A stretch of 64,000 bases of DNA, taken from the NCBI GenBank assembly GCA_903928055.1, contig CAIYPG010000068.1, positions 1 to 64,000 of the forward strand. Direction: 5' to 3'. Position numbers and translations under genes: made by a program. The notes beneath the pieces are model-generated. The model was not told the origin of the DNA. It was given only the letters and a program-made list of their open reading frames with translations, and did not search any database. Positions 52,652 through 61,824 of this stretch are shown here, piece by piece. Each line of letters opens with the position of its first letter. Positions within the stretch are counted from its first letter, which is position 1. This DNA comes from an uncultured beta proteobacterium. Lineage in GTDB: Bacteria > Pseudomonadota > Gammaproteobacteria > Burkholderiales > SG8-39.

Positions 52652-53841
52652 ACAAGCCCGCGTTCCTGCCGCTCCTGCCCTTTGCAGTGCTGCTGTTCGT
52701 CCTGCCATTTCCATCAACGGTCGCCCTGCGGCTGCTGTGTCTTGCGATGGCGTTTGCCATCGCCCTGTGCTCATGGCGCAGGCTGGCCCCACCACCCGTC
52801 CCGTGCAAGCCCGCGCTTCTGGCCTGGGCGGTGGTTGCCCTTGCGTCGCTGCCTTATGCGGTGGATCGCGCCTACAGCCTGGGCGAGATCAAGAACGAAA
52901 TCGGTTACGCCATGATGGCGTTTGTCGCCTATTTCGCAATTACCGGAACGCTGTCCGATCTGCGCCGGTGGTCGACTGTGGTCGTGGCGAGTGCAGCGGG
53001 GATCGGCGCCTGGGCAATGGCCGCCGGGATGAAGTCGGGCTCGTGGATTGATGGCGGCCTGTATGGTGGTGTCGGGACCTTTGCATCGCTTGCCGTTGTT
53101 GCCGTGCCACTGTTCCTGCCGGCCTGGGGCGGCCTGTCCGGACGGGGACGCGCGGTTCTGGCGCTTGCCGCAGTGGTGATCCTTGCCGCTTCGGTGTTCA
53201 GCCAGCAACGCATACTCTGGGCAGTGTTTGGTGTCCAGTTCATCGTGGCAATCGTCTTGCTGCGCAATGCCGGATTGCTGAGGATCGGCCGGTATGCACT
53301 GGCGGCCATCGTCGTTGGCAGCATCACGCTGGCCGGCGCCACCCTGTTGTTCGTTCATGCCCAGAAAACGGAACTGAGCCCGCCGGATATCCAGGCGCTT
53401 GACAAGGACATGCGCCTTGCGCACTGGGGGCGCGTGTTTGCCCGCATCGAGGCGCATCCCCTGGTTGGCGCCGGATTCGGGCGCGAGACCATGAAAAAGG
53501 CCTATCCCGACCTGGTGCCGACGACGGTACCGGAGTCGCAGCTCTGGCATCCGCACAACCTGTTCCTCACCTATGGCATCGCCATGGGCTGGCCCGGCAT
53601 GCTGGTGCTGCTGGCAGTCTTTGTGTCCCTGCTGGCTGGGTATTGGAAAAGCCTGTCCGGAGCCGGGAATGATCGCCGGCTGGCCGCCATTGCCGGCATC
53701 GTGCTCATCCTCGGCGTTGTCACGCGCAATCTGACGAATGATTTCTTCGTGCGTGACGGCGCACTGCTGTTCTGGGCCCTGAACGGTGCCCTGCTGGGCT
53801 ATCTCGGACGGCCGGATGTGCCGGCAACGGGGGCGGCCTGA
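52648..53841 (+). CDS. O-antigen ligase (WaaL/Wzy_C family)
   Basis: A 397 aa membrane protein with about ten hydrophobic segments and one large periplasmic loop, LLFVHAQKTELSPPDIQALDKDMRLAHWGRVFARIEAHPLVGAGFGRETMKKAYPDLVPTTVPESQLWHPHNLFLTYG, the Wzy_C pattern of the ligases (an Arg in the loop and the late His-His). It joins undecaprenyl-linked O-polysaccharide to lipid A-core. WaaL and Wzy polymerases share this fold, so the polymerase role is a possible alternative. Overlaps its neighbours on both sides. Confidence 0.82.
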   Translation: MNKPAFLPLLPFAVLLFVLPFPSTVALRLLCLAMAFAIALCSWRRLAPPPVPCKPALLAWAVVALASLPYAVDRAYSLGEIKNEIGYAMMAFVAYFAITGTLSDLRRWSTVVVASAAGIGAWAMAAGMKSGSWIDGGLYGGVGTFASLAVVAVPLFLPAWGGLSGRGRAVLALAAVVILAASVFSQQRILWAVFGVQFIVAIVLLRNAGLLRIGRYALAAIVVGSITLAGATLLFVHAQKTELSPPDIQALDKDMRLAHWGRVFARIEAHPLVGAGFGRETMKKAYPDLVPTTVPESQLWHPHNLFLTYGIAMGWPGMLVLLAVFVSLLAGYWKSLSGAGNDRRLAAIAGIVLILGVVTRNLTNDFFVRDGALLFWALNGALLGYLGRPDVPATGAA

Positions 53842-54968
53842 TGCGGGTTTGTTTTTATAACGTCACGGCAACCTACCTCAGTGGCGGCCTGGAAACCTAC
53901 TGCTGGGAAGCGGGCCGCGCCATGGCAAGGCGCGGGCACGAGGTCACGATCGTTGCCGGCAATCGTGGTGCGGCACGCCACGACGAAGTGAAACTGGTGC
54001 AGTTTCCGTTCCGTACCGAGAAGGAGTGGCCGGACCTGGGCGTGCGTTTTCGCCGCCTCGCCGAGCGGCTGTCGTTTGCCCGGCATGCGATGGGTCATCT
54101 GGTTGGCAGCGGCTATGACGCGGTGATCATCAACAAGCCGTTTGATTTTCCGGTGATGTGGCGAGCGCGCGCGCGCGGCCTCAAGGCCCGCACGCTGCTT
54201 CGCTCCGGAGGCACGGACTTTTTTCCGGGCGACAAACTGTTTGCCGGCGCCATCAGCCACTGGGTTTCGGCCAGCACGTATAACGCGCGCCAGGTCGAAG
54301 GCCGCTATGCTCGACCGGTCAGGGTGATCCATAACGGTGTGGACACCGGTGTGTTCCGCCCGCAGGTGCGTGATGCCGCATTCCGTCGTGAGCACGGCGC
54401 GGGCGATGACGACATCCTCATTGTCAGCGTGGGCCGGCTGGTGGGCTGGAAAGGTCATCGTGTCGTGATTGAAGCCTTGCGCGGCCTGCCGGAAAATTTC
54501 CGCTATCTCATTGCCGGTGACGGGCCTGAACGCGAGGCATTGCAGGCACTGGCTGACGGCAGCGGATTGGCCGGCAGGGTGCGATTCGCCGGCGCGGTGG
54601 CGCATGGCGACCTTCCGAGATTGTTATCAAATTCAGATTTATTTGTCCAGCCCTCTACCGGTGAGGAGGCATTTGGTATCAGCGTTGTCGAGGCCATGGC
54701 CTGCGGATTGCCGGTGTTTGCGTCCAATAACGGCGGCCTTCCGGAGATCATTGTCGAGGGCGAGACGGGCCGCCTGCTGCCACCGGGTGATGTGGCGGCC
54801 TGGCGTGAGGCGATCGGCGCAGCATCCGACGTGGCACTGCTCAGGCGCTCGGGCGCGGCGGCACAGGCGCGTGCCGACGCCGAATTCACCTGGGCGGCGA
54901 ATGCCGCCAAGTTGGAAAATGAGTTGGAAAATGAGCCGGAAGCTGAATTGATGAAAGGGACGCGCTGA
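53841..54968 (+). CDS. GT4 glycosyltransferase
   Basis: A 375 aa GT-B enzyme: VCFYNVTATYLSGGLETYCWEAGRAMARRGHEV, ILIVSVGRLVGWKGHRVVIEAL, LIAGDGPEREALQAL and SNSDLFVQPSTGEEAFGISVVEAMACGLPVFASNNGGLPEII. The C-terminus carries a small charged repeat (LENELENEPEAELM), where a nine-base unit seems to have been duplicated. The start shares one base with the ligase stop. The donor is unknown. Confidence 0.88.
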   Translation: MRVCFYNVTATYLSGGLETYCWEAGRAMARRGHEVTIVAGNRGAARHDEVKLVQFPFRTEKEWPDLGVRFRRLAERLSFARHAMGHLVGSGYDAVIINKPFDFPVMWRARARGLKARTLLRSGGTDFFPGDKLFAGAISHWVSASTYNARQVEGRYARPVRVIHNGVDTGVFRPQVRDAAFRREHGAGDDDILIVSVGRLVGWKGHRVVIEALRGLPENFRYLIAGDGPEREALQALADGSGLAGRVRFAGAVAHGDLPRLLSNSDLFVQPSTGEEAFGISVVEAMACGLPVFASNNGGLPEIIVEGETGRLLPPGDVAAWREAIGAASDVALLRRSGAAAQARADAEFTWAANAAKLENELENEPEAELMKGTR

Positions 54969-56875
54969 TGTGCGGCATTGTTGGCGTGGCCATGGCGCCG
55001 GGCTCGACCGGCCTCGATCTGGAAGCGGCGGTGCGCCGTCTGCATCATCGCGGTCCCGATGACCATGGCCTGTGGCAGGATGACGGCGCGCAGCTTGGTT
55101 TCGCGCGCCTGTCCATCATCGACCTGTCGCCGGCCGGCCACCAGCCCATGGAAAGCCCGGATGCACGTTACGTCATCACGTTCAATGGCGAGGTCTATAA
55201 CTTTCCCGCCCTGCGCAAAGAACTCGAACACGCCGGCGAAACTTTCCGAGGCCATTCCGATACCGAAGTGCTGCTGCGCCTCTACATGCGCCTTGGTCTT
55301 GAAGGCTGCCTCGGAAAACTGCGGGGCATGTTTGCCTTCGCGGTCTGGGACAGGCAGGAGCGCCGGCTGTCGATGGCGCGCGACCGCCTTGGCGTCAAGC
55401 CGCTGGTCTATGCGGAAACGCCAAAGGGCGTGCTGTTTGCCTCGGAGATACAGGGACTGTTTGCCCTTGATCCGGCGCTTTCGCGCGAGCCTGACGTTGG
55501 CGCCATCGACCACTACCTGACATTGCAATACATTCCGGCGCCGCTGTCGGGGTTCCGGGCCATTCGCAAGCTGCCGCCGGCGCATGCCATGACGGTGCGC
55601 GAGGGCAGGGTGGAGCGCGTATTCCGCTATTGGGACATCGATCCTGATCAGCGCAGTTTGATGTCCTTCGATGAAGCCTGCGAGGCGCTGCGCGAGCAGG
55701 TGCTGGAGGCAACCAGGCTGCGGCTGGTGTCCGATGTGCCGCTGGGGGCCTTCCTGTCCGGCGGCATTGATTCCAGCATCACGGTGGCGGCGATGGCCCG
55801 CCTCGGCGCGTCACCGCTGAAGACCTTCTCGATCGGCTTTGATGACGAGAAGTTCAACGAACTGCCTTACGCCCGTGAAGTGGCCCGGCACCTCAATACC
55901 GACCATCAGGAAATGATGGTGCATGCCGATGCGGTGAGCGTCATGCCGCAGATGATCGACCACATGGGCGAGCCCATGGCCGACAGTTCGGTGATGCCGA
56001 CCTATTACGTGTCGCGCTTTGCCCGCTCGCAGGTGACCGTGGCGCTGACCGGCGACGGTGGCGACGAGGCGTTCGCCGGCTATCGCCGGTTCTACCAGAT
56101 GCGCCGCATGGAAACACTGGCGCGGCTGGGCGTGATTCCGCTGTGGCGCGGCCTGCGCCGGCTGACCGTGGCGCTGGAGGACAGGGCCCACCCTGACCGG
56201 CCGCCGCGGCGCTTTCCGGCGACGCGCGCCGACCAGATGCTGACCATGGACGGCATCGCCCGCTACAAGCATGTGCTGGCCTTTTTCACCGATGAGGACA
56301 AGGAAGCGCTGCTGACGCCCGCGTTCCGCGAACAGCGCGGCAGTTCCGATCCGGGTGAATACCTCAAGCGCCAGTTCGAACGCAGGGGTGCCAAGGCCGG
56401 CGGCGATATCGTCAATCGCTATCTCAACCTCGACATGACGACTTACCTCCCCGAGGACATCCTGTTCAAGGTGGACATTGCCAGCATGGCGACGTCGCTG
56501 GAATGCCGCTCGCCCTTCCTCGATCACAAGCTGATCGAGTTCGCCGCCACGCTGCCCGGGCGCTACAAACTGTCGGCGGGCGGTCGCCACAAGCACATCC
56601 TGAAAGAGGCCTTCCGTGACTGGCTGCCACAGGGATTCATGGACCGGCCCAAGCAGGGTTTCTCGGTGCCGCTGGCACGCTGGCTGCGCGAGGATCTGGG
56701 CGACATGATGCGCGACACGCTGGTGTCGCGGCAGACGCTGGCCCCGTGGTTCCACCAGACAACCGTGACGCGGCAGGTGGAAGAACATCTGAGCGGCCGT
56801 GGCTCGCACAGCAACCGCCTGTGGGCGCTGTTTGTTCTCGCGATGTGGGTGGAGCGTTTCAAGGTTCCGCTGTGA
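54968..56875 (+). CDS. Asparagine synthase-like glutamine amidotransferase
   Basis: A 635 aa AsnB-type enzyme. It begins MCGIVGVAMAPG, with Cys2 as the N-terminal nucleophile that takes ammonia from glutamine, then RLHHRGPDDHGLWQ and FNGEVYNF. The ATP-binding synthetase part has FLSGGIDSSITVAAMA (PP-loop) and LTGDGGDEAFAGYRR. In LPS clusters such enzymes amidate sugar acids (as WbpS is thought to do), so an amide on a uronic acid of the glycan is the likely product here. Asparagine synthesis itself cannot be excluded. Confidence 0.9.
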   Translation: MCGIVGVAMAPGSTGLDLEAAVRRLHHRGPDDHGLWQDDGAQLGFARLSIIDLSPAGHQPMESPDARYVITFNGEVYNFPALRKELEHAGETFRGHSDTEVLLRLYMRLGLEGCLGKLRGMFAFAVWDRQERRLSMARDRLGVKPLVYAETPKGVLFASEIQGLFALDPALSREPDVGAIDHYLTLQYIPAPLSGFRAIRKLPPAHAMTVREGRVERVFRYWDIDPDQRSLMSFDEACEALREQVLEATRLRLVSDVPLGAFLSGGIDSSITVAAMARLGASPLKTFSIGFDDEKFNELPYAREVARHLNTDHQEMMVHADAVSVMPQMIDHMGEPMADSSVMPTYYVSRFARSQVTVALTGDGGDEAFAGYRRFYQMRRMETLARLGVIPLWRGLRRLTVALEDRAHPDRPPRRFPATRADQMLTMDGIARYKHVLAFFTDEDKEALLTPAFREQRGSSDPGEYLKRQFERRGAKAGGDIVNRYLNLDMTTYLPEDILFKVDIASMATSLECRSPFLDHKLIEFAATLPGRYKLSAGGRHKHILKEAFRDWLPQGFMDRPKQGFSVPLARWLREDLGDMMRDTLVSRQTLAPWFHQTTVTRQVEEHLSGRGSHSNRLWALFVLAMWVERFKVPL

Positions 56876-56903
56876 CTGTGACACCGGAAGCGTGACAGGC
56901 CGC

Positions 56904-58049
56904 ATGGATCGCCGCATGAATCGCATTTGCTACCAGGTCAACCTGCAGCCCTCGATCGGGGGTGGTGAGATCTATGCACGATTTTTTACCCGGGCGCTTT
57001 CGCGGCTGGGTTGGCGCACCGTCATGCTGGTGGCGAAGGATGCGCGTTTCTGGCCGGGTTTCATGTCCGGCAGCGCAGAGGATGGCGTGGAGTTTCGCGC
57101 CGTATTCGATGATGCATCACTGCAGGCAGCGCTCCCCGCGGAGCCAGGCCTGATCGTGACGCATACCGTGCTGTCCACGGAAGTCTCCCCTGTCATTGCG
57201 GCGCGCCATCGGCTGACCGGCATTGCCCACATGCCCCTGTATGACCGCAAGCCGCGCGGCCTGTCGGCCTATGCCAGGGTGTTCGCAGTGTCTGAGTATG
57301 TGCGTGCCAGTGCCATTGCCTGCGGCCTGGAGAATGTGCATCCGGAGCCGCTGCTGGGCGTCGCGGACCTCGCGCCGCGTTCCGCAACCGCACCACTGCG
57401 CACCGAGAGTCCTTATGACTGGGACCGGCGCAAGTTTCGCGATCGTCTGCTGGGGTGGATGGAGTCGCATGCCCCGCTGATGTTCGGCCGCCGTGAATTC
57501 GTGCGGCAACCTGGGTTGACGCTGGGGATCGTATCCCGGCTGACGCCCATCAAGCAGTTTCCGGCGCTGTTCGCAATCCTCGCACCGGTGCTGGGAAAGT
57601 TTCCCGGGGTCCGCCTAGAGATTTTCGGCTCGGGCGGGTATGCCTCGGTGCGTGATTTGAAGCAGGCACTGGCGCCGGCAGGGCAACAGGTGCGCTTCTG
57701 GGGGCAGCAGTCGAATGTGGCCGGCATTTATCCGCAACTCGACTATGTGCTGAGCGGCCTGCCCGAGAAGGAAGCGCTGGGCCTGAATCTGATCGAGGCG
57801 CAGGTGTCGGGCACGCCGGTGCTGGCGGTGCGCGCGCCGCCCTTTACCGAAACCGTGCTCGATGGCGTCAGCGGGCATTTGTTCGAGGACCCGCGCAAGG
57901 ATGGTGGTGCGGAGTTTGCGGCCCTGCTGGCACGACTGACCTCCGAGAAGCATCGCCTCGATCCGCGCCTGGCGACCGCCCATCTCGAAAAATTTTCCAT
58001 GGACGCATTCTGTGCGCGTGTCGGTCGCGCACTGGATGCCGTCGCCTGA
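56904..58049 (+). CDS. Glycosyltransferase, GT4-like
   Basis: A 381 aa protein starting CYQVNLQPSIGGGEIYARFFTRALSRLGWRTVMLV. The second half reads LTLGIVSRLTPIKQFPALFAIL, FGSGGYASVRDLKQALAPAGQQVRFWGQQSNVAGIYPQLDYVLSGLPEKEALGLNLIEAQVSGTPVLAVR, a GT-B fold with E-x7-E. The start is uncertain (ATG 56904 or ATG 56916). It lies about 30 bases after the amidotransferase gene. The acceptor is unknown. Confidence 0.85.
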   Translation: MDRRMNRICYQVNLQPSIGGGEIYARFFTRALSRLGWRTVMLVAKDARFWPGFMSGSAEDGVEFRAVFDDASLQAALPAEPGLIVTHTVLSTEVSPVIAARHRLTGIAHMPLYDRKPRGLSAYARVFAVSEYVRASAIACGLENVHPEPLLGVADLAPRSATAPLRTESPYDWDRRKFRDRLLGWMESHAPLMFGRREFVRQPGLTLGIVSRLTPIKQFPALFAILAPVLGKFPGVRLEIFGSGGYASVRDLKQALAPAGQQVRFWGQQSNVAGIYPQLDYVLSGLPEKEALGLNLIEAQVSGTPVLAVRAPPFTETVLDGVSGHLFEDPRKDGGAEFAALLARLTSEKHRLDPRLATAHLEKFSMDAFCARVGRALDAVA

Positions 58050-58067
58050 ATCCTGCGGCATCAGACC

Positions 58068-59324
58068 GTGCGCATCCTCTACCTGCACCCGAACTCATGG
58101 ACTGGCGAGAAGCCCATTCTCACCGCCTTGCGCGAGTTGGGTCAGGAGGTATGCGTGCTCGAGGAGCGTCGCGGCCTGGCATCACATCCATGGATGAAGT
58201 CCGACCATTTTGCGCAGCCCGGTGACGGCATTGATACCTGCTGGCATGACCCGGGGCGCGGCCGGGAAAAGCTGCTCACCTGGCCACTGGATCGCATGTT
58301 CAAGCGTGGCTTCGAAGGCCGCAATCTGGTGCATCGGATGTGGATGGTGCTGCGCGCCGTCAAATACTTCCGGCCGGACGTCATCATCTGCTCCGACGGC
58401 TTCACGTTTGCGCTGCCCGCATCCTTCCTCAGGCAGTTGGGGCTGGTCAGGGCGCCACTGGTGGTGAGTTACATCGGTGGCGACATCCTGCATTGCCCGC
58501 AGGCCGATGTGGGCCGTGATCGCGCCGGACTGACCGGGAGGCTGATTGCCCGCTCCTATCGCGGCATCGACATCTTCCGACCGGTATCACCGCTGCTGCG
58601 CGATGTGCTGCTGGGCGACGGTGTGGAGGATGCGCGCATTCGCATCTGTCCCAGCCATCTGGCTGTCCCGGCCGCTGTTTTCGAAAAAGTGCGCGCCAAC
58701 AAGGCGGCCATCCGCCGTCAGGTGCGCGAACGCCGGGGCATTCCGCAGGATGCGCCGCTGGTCGTCACGCTCAGCGCGAACAGCAAGGGCAAGGCACCGC
58801 ACATCATGGCCGAAGCCTGGCCTGCGATTGCGCGTGCACTGCCCGGAGCACGCTGGTTGCTGTGCGGACCGGAAAGCGACTGGCTGCGTGAGCGTGTCCT
58901 CCCTTTGATTGATCAGGGCGGGGCGGGGGCGCGGGTGATACGCACCGGCCAGCTGGATGGCGAAGCGGTGTTCGAGCATCTCGCTGCCGGAGACCTGCAT
59001 GTCAATCCGACGCTTTGCGAGGGCCTGAACATGGTGACCGTGGAAGCGGGCGCGACGGGGACGCCGACGATCACGACTTCGGGCACCGGCATTGCGGCCT
59101 GGGTGGCACGTTTCCGTGCGGGTATGGTGGTGCCCGCCGGTGAAGGCGGCCCTCTGGCCGATGCTATAATCGATGCACTTCTTAAGCCGAGCCTGCTCGC
59201 CGAATGGTCCGCAGCGGCGACCGCAATGTCCGATGAATTTGCGCTTGAGCGGGTAGCCCGCGACCTGCTCCAGATCCTTCAATCGGCAACTTCATCGTCG
59301 GCCCTCCACAAGATCAAACCATGA
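58068..59324 (+). CDS. GT4 glycosyltransferase
   Basis: A 418 aa enzyme: ILYLHPNSWTGEKPILTALRELGQEV, VVSYIGGDILHCPQADV, LVVTLSANSKGKAPHIMAEAW and HLAAGDLHVNPTLCEGLNMVTVEAGATGTPTITTSGTGI. The catalytic pattern ExxNMVTVEA replaces the common E-x7-E with a related form. It begins with GTG 58068 and overlaps the carbamoyltransferase gene by four bases. The donor is unknown. Confidence 0.86.
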   Translation: MRILYLHPNSWTGEKPILTALRELGQEVCVLEERRGLASHPWMKSDHFAQPGDGIDTCWHDPGRGREKLLTWPLDRMFKRGFEGRNLVHRMWMVLRAVKYFRPDVIICSDGFTFALPASFLRQLGLVRAPLVVSYIGGDILHCPQADVGRDRAGLTGRLIARSYRGIDIFRPVSPLLRDVLLGDGVEDARIRICPSHLAVPAAVFEKVRANKAAIRRQVRERRGIPQDAPLVVTLSANSKGKAPHIMAEAWPAIARALPGARWLLCGPESDWLRERVLPLIDQGGAGARVIRTGQLDGEAVFEHLAAGDLHVNPTLCEGLNMVTVEAGATGTPTITTSGTGIAAWVARFRAGMVVPAGEGGPLADAIIDALLKPSLLAEWSAAATAMSDEFALERVARDLLQILQSATSSSALHKIKP

Positions 59325-61060
59325 CCCTGATACTCGGCTTGCACACCGGTCACGAGGCATCCGCTGTCCTGTTCGAGGACACGGAAGTGATCGCGGCGAT
59401 TTCCACGGAGCGCCTGTCGCGCATCAAGAACGACGGCGGCCGGTTGAACAACCTGGCGCTGGACGAGGTGCTGCGCATCGGCGGCCGGTCGCGCAGCGAG
59501 GTTGGACGCCTGGCGCTGCTCTATACCTTCTTTCCCGAGGAATACGTCATCCGCGAAACCACGGGCAAGGAGTGGGAGCGGCGTTTCGTGCGCTGGCGGC
59601 GCGCCCGTGCCGGTGCCGAGCGGCCGCAGCTGCTGCTGGATGATTTCGTCACCCGCCTTGAAGCGCGCGGCCGATCGCTGGACCGGCACTTCCTGAAACA
59701 CCGCTTCCTCGCCAGTGAGGGTTTTGGCCGCGCCGGCCTGGGCTTTTACGACCACCACCAGTCGCATGCCGTGGCCGCGGCGTACTACTCCGGCTTTGAC
59801 GAATGTGCCGTGATCACCATGGACGGCGTGGGCGACCGCAACATCTGCCACAGCAGTGGCATCTGGCGCGATGGTGCTTACGAGCGGGTGCATGTCACAG
59901 ACCAGCTTGCCGCCTCGCCCGGCCTGTTCTACAGCCACATTACCAAGCTGCTCGGTTTCCAGCCCCTGCGCCATGAGGGCAAGGTGGTCGGCCTGGCCGC
60001 CATGGGCGACATGCGCCCGTTGTATGAGCCGTTCCGCCGGGCCCTGGGGCTTTCGCCGGATGGCAACAGCTTTGGCTCCGAATTCACCGGGCGCGAACGC
60101 GCCGAAGCCGCGCGTTATGAGTTCCTCAAGCAGGCGATCGTGGGCCACAGCCGCGAAAACGTTGCCGCCGCCTGCCAGCAGGTGCTGGAAGATGTGGTGC
60201 TCGAACTGGTTCGCAAGTTCCTTGCGAAGACCGGGATGCGCAGGGTGGCGTTGAATGGCGGTGTGGTTGCCAACGTGAAGCTGAATCAGCGCATTGCCAT
60301 GCTTCCGGAAGTGGACAGCGTGTTTGTGTTTCCGGGCATGAGCGATACCGGCAATCCGGTAGGTGCGGTGCTGCTGGACATGGCTGCGCGCAATCCGGGG
60401 GTGCTGAAGCACAATAAGCCCCTGCGCGATGTGTACTGGGGCCCTGAATACAGTGATGAAGACATCGCCGCTGCGCTGGACAAGGCCGGTGTGAAAGCCG
60501 AGCGCCTGGATGAGGCCACGCTGATCGGGCGCGCCGCCGCTGCCATCCAGGACGCACGGGTGGTGGGCTGGTTCCAGGGCCGCATGGAGTTCGGCCCGCG
60601 CGCACTGGGCAACCGCTCCATGCTGGCGCGTCCAACGGAACAGCGCATCAACGACTGGCTGAACCAGCGCCTGGACCGTTCCGAATTCATGCCCTTCGCG
60701 CCCAGCGTGCTGGCCGAACATGCCGATCAAGTGTTCATCGGCGTGGAAAAGGCGCGCCACACTGCCGAATTCATGACCATCACCTTCGATGTGCGCCCGG
60801 AATGGCGCGAGCGCATTCCCGCCGTCGTGCATGTGGACGGCACCGCGCGGCCGCAGCTGGTGCGCGCCGAAACGAATCCGCGTTATCACAAGCTGATCTC
60901 GGCCTATCACCAGTTGTCCGGCATCCCGCTGGTGCTCAATACCAGTTTCAATGTGCACGAAGAGCCCATTGTGTGCGCGCCGGGCGAGGCGATACGGGCT
61001 TATGTCGAGCGCCGGGTGGACTGCCTCGCCGTCGGCAATTACTGGGCGGGCCCGGCTTGA
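59321..61060 (+). CDS. Carbamoyltransferase (NodU/CmcH family)
   Basis: A 579 aa enzyme that transfers carbamoyl from carbamoyl phosphate, through carbamoyl-AMP, to a sugar hydroxyl. The N-terminal part (TLILGLHTGHEASAVLFEDTEVIAAISTERLSRIKNDGG, YDHHQSHAVAAAYYSGFDECAVITMDGVGDR) is the Kae1-like domain, and the C-terminal part has WFQGRMEFGPRALGNRSMLA. P. aeruginosa WapO, in an equivalent core cluster, carbamoylates a heptose, so a similar mark on the LPS core is plausible. It overlaps the next gene. Confidence 0.92.
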   Translation: MTLILGLHTGHEASAVLFEDTEVIAAISTERLSRIKNDGGRLNNLALDEVLRIGGRSRSEVGRLALLYTFFPEEYVIRETTGKEWERRFVRWRRARAGAERPQLLLDDFVTRLEARGRSLDRHFLKHRFLASEGFGRAGLGFYDHHQSHAVAAAYYSGFDECAVITMDGVGDRNICHSSGIWRDGAYERVHVTDQLAASPGLFYSHITKLLGFQPLRHEGKVVGLAAMGDMRPLYEPFRRALGLSPDGNSFGSEFTGRERAEAARYEFLKQAIVGHSRENVAAACQQVLEDVVLELVRKFLAKTGMRRVALNGGVVANVKLNQRIAMLPEVDSVFVFPGMSDTGNPVGAVLLDMAARNPGVLKHNKPLRDVYWGPEYSDEDIAAALDKAGVKAERLDEATLIGRAAAAIQDARVVGWFQGRMEFGPRALGNRSMLARPTEQRINDWLNQRLDRSEFMPFAPSVLAEHADQVFIGVEKARHTAEFMTITFDVRPEWRERIPAVVHVDGTARPQLVRAETNPRYHKLISAYHQLSGIPLVLNTSFNVHEEPIVCAPGEAIRAYVERRVDCLAVGNYWAGPA

Positions 61061-61809
61061 GCCAACACGCGCACGATGGCGTGCTCCATGCCCTGGCGAC
61101 GGAGCATCTCTATCCGGCGGTGCTGAAGCTGTTGAAGGAAGCGCCGGCCGAACCCGGCGGCAGGGTGCTGGATTTTCCCGCCGGGCAGGGCGCATTTGCG
61201 CAGGCTCTGTTGCCATTGGGCTATGCCGACATTCATTGCCTGGACATCAATGCCGATGCGTTCGCATTGTCCGACCCGCGCGTGACCTTCCGGCGCCATG
61301 ACGCCATGCAGGCGCTGCCGTATCCCGATGCTTACTTTGATGAAGTGTTCAGCATCGAGGGTATCGAGCATTTCGAGAACCCGTGGACCGCGGTGCGCGA
61401 GCTTTGCCGGGTGCTGAAGCCCGGCGGGCGCATGATCATCACCACGCCGAACACCTTTTCGGTGGATGCCCGCCTGAAGTATCTGCTGTCAGGATATTTC
61501 CCGCGTTTCCGGCCGCTGATGCTGACGCCGGACAGGGTGATGGAGCAGGACGTGGACGATGCGCACATCAGCCCGATCTATTTCTGGCAGCTGAATTACT
61601 TCCTGCTGACCAGCGGTGTCGTCGTCGACCGGTTGGCGACCGATGCGCGGATGTACAAGCCGCAATGGCTGAAGCGCGTGGTGGAAGAAGCCGTGGCGCG
61701 CATCATCCGCAACAACATGCGCAAGCGCCGCTTTCCCGATCCGGGTATTACTTCCGAGGACGTGCTGTTCGGCGACTGTCTGATCGTTGCCGGACACAAG
61801 CAGGTCTGA
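61057..61809 (+). CDS. Class I SAM-dependent methyltransferase
   Basis: A 250 aa enzyme: VLDFPAGQGAFAQALLPLGY (motif I), HCLDINADAFALSDPRVTFRRHDAMQALPYPDAYFDEVFSIEGIEHFENPW and LKPGGRMIITTPNTFSVDARLKYLLSG. The start is TTG 61057, overlapping the carbamoyltransferase stop (TTGA), and a GTG follows at about 61081. There is no signal peptide. It probably O- or N-methylates a sugar of the glycan. Confidence 0.85.
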   Translation: MSQHAHDGVLHALATEHLYPAVLKLLKEAPAEPGGRVLDFPAGQGAFAQALLPLGYADIHCLDINADAFALSDPRVTFRRHDAMQALPYPDAYFDEVFSIEGIEHFENPWTAVRELCRVLKPGGRMIITTPNTFSVDARLKYLLSGYFPRFRPLMLTPDRVMEQDVDDAHISPIYFWQLNYFLLTSGVVVDRLATDARMYKPQWLKRVVEEAVARIIRNNMRKRRFPDPGITSEDVLFGDCLIVAGHKQV

Positions 61810-61824
61810 GCGAAGGACGCGGGC

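Noticed and set aside
59279-61216. 645-codon open frame on the minus strand opposite the carbamoyltransferase
   Set aside because: It is the antisense of a well-supported enzyme, with low-complexity His/Gln/Arg-rich composition typical of such shadow frames.
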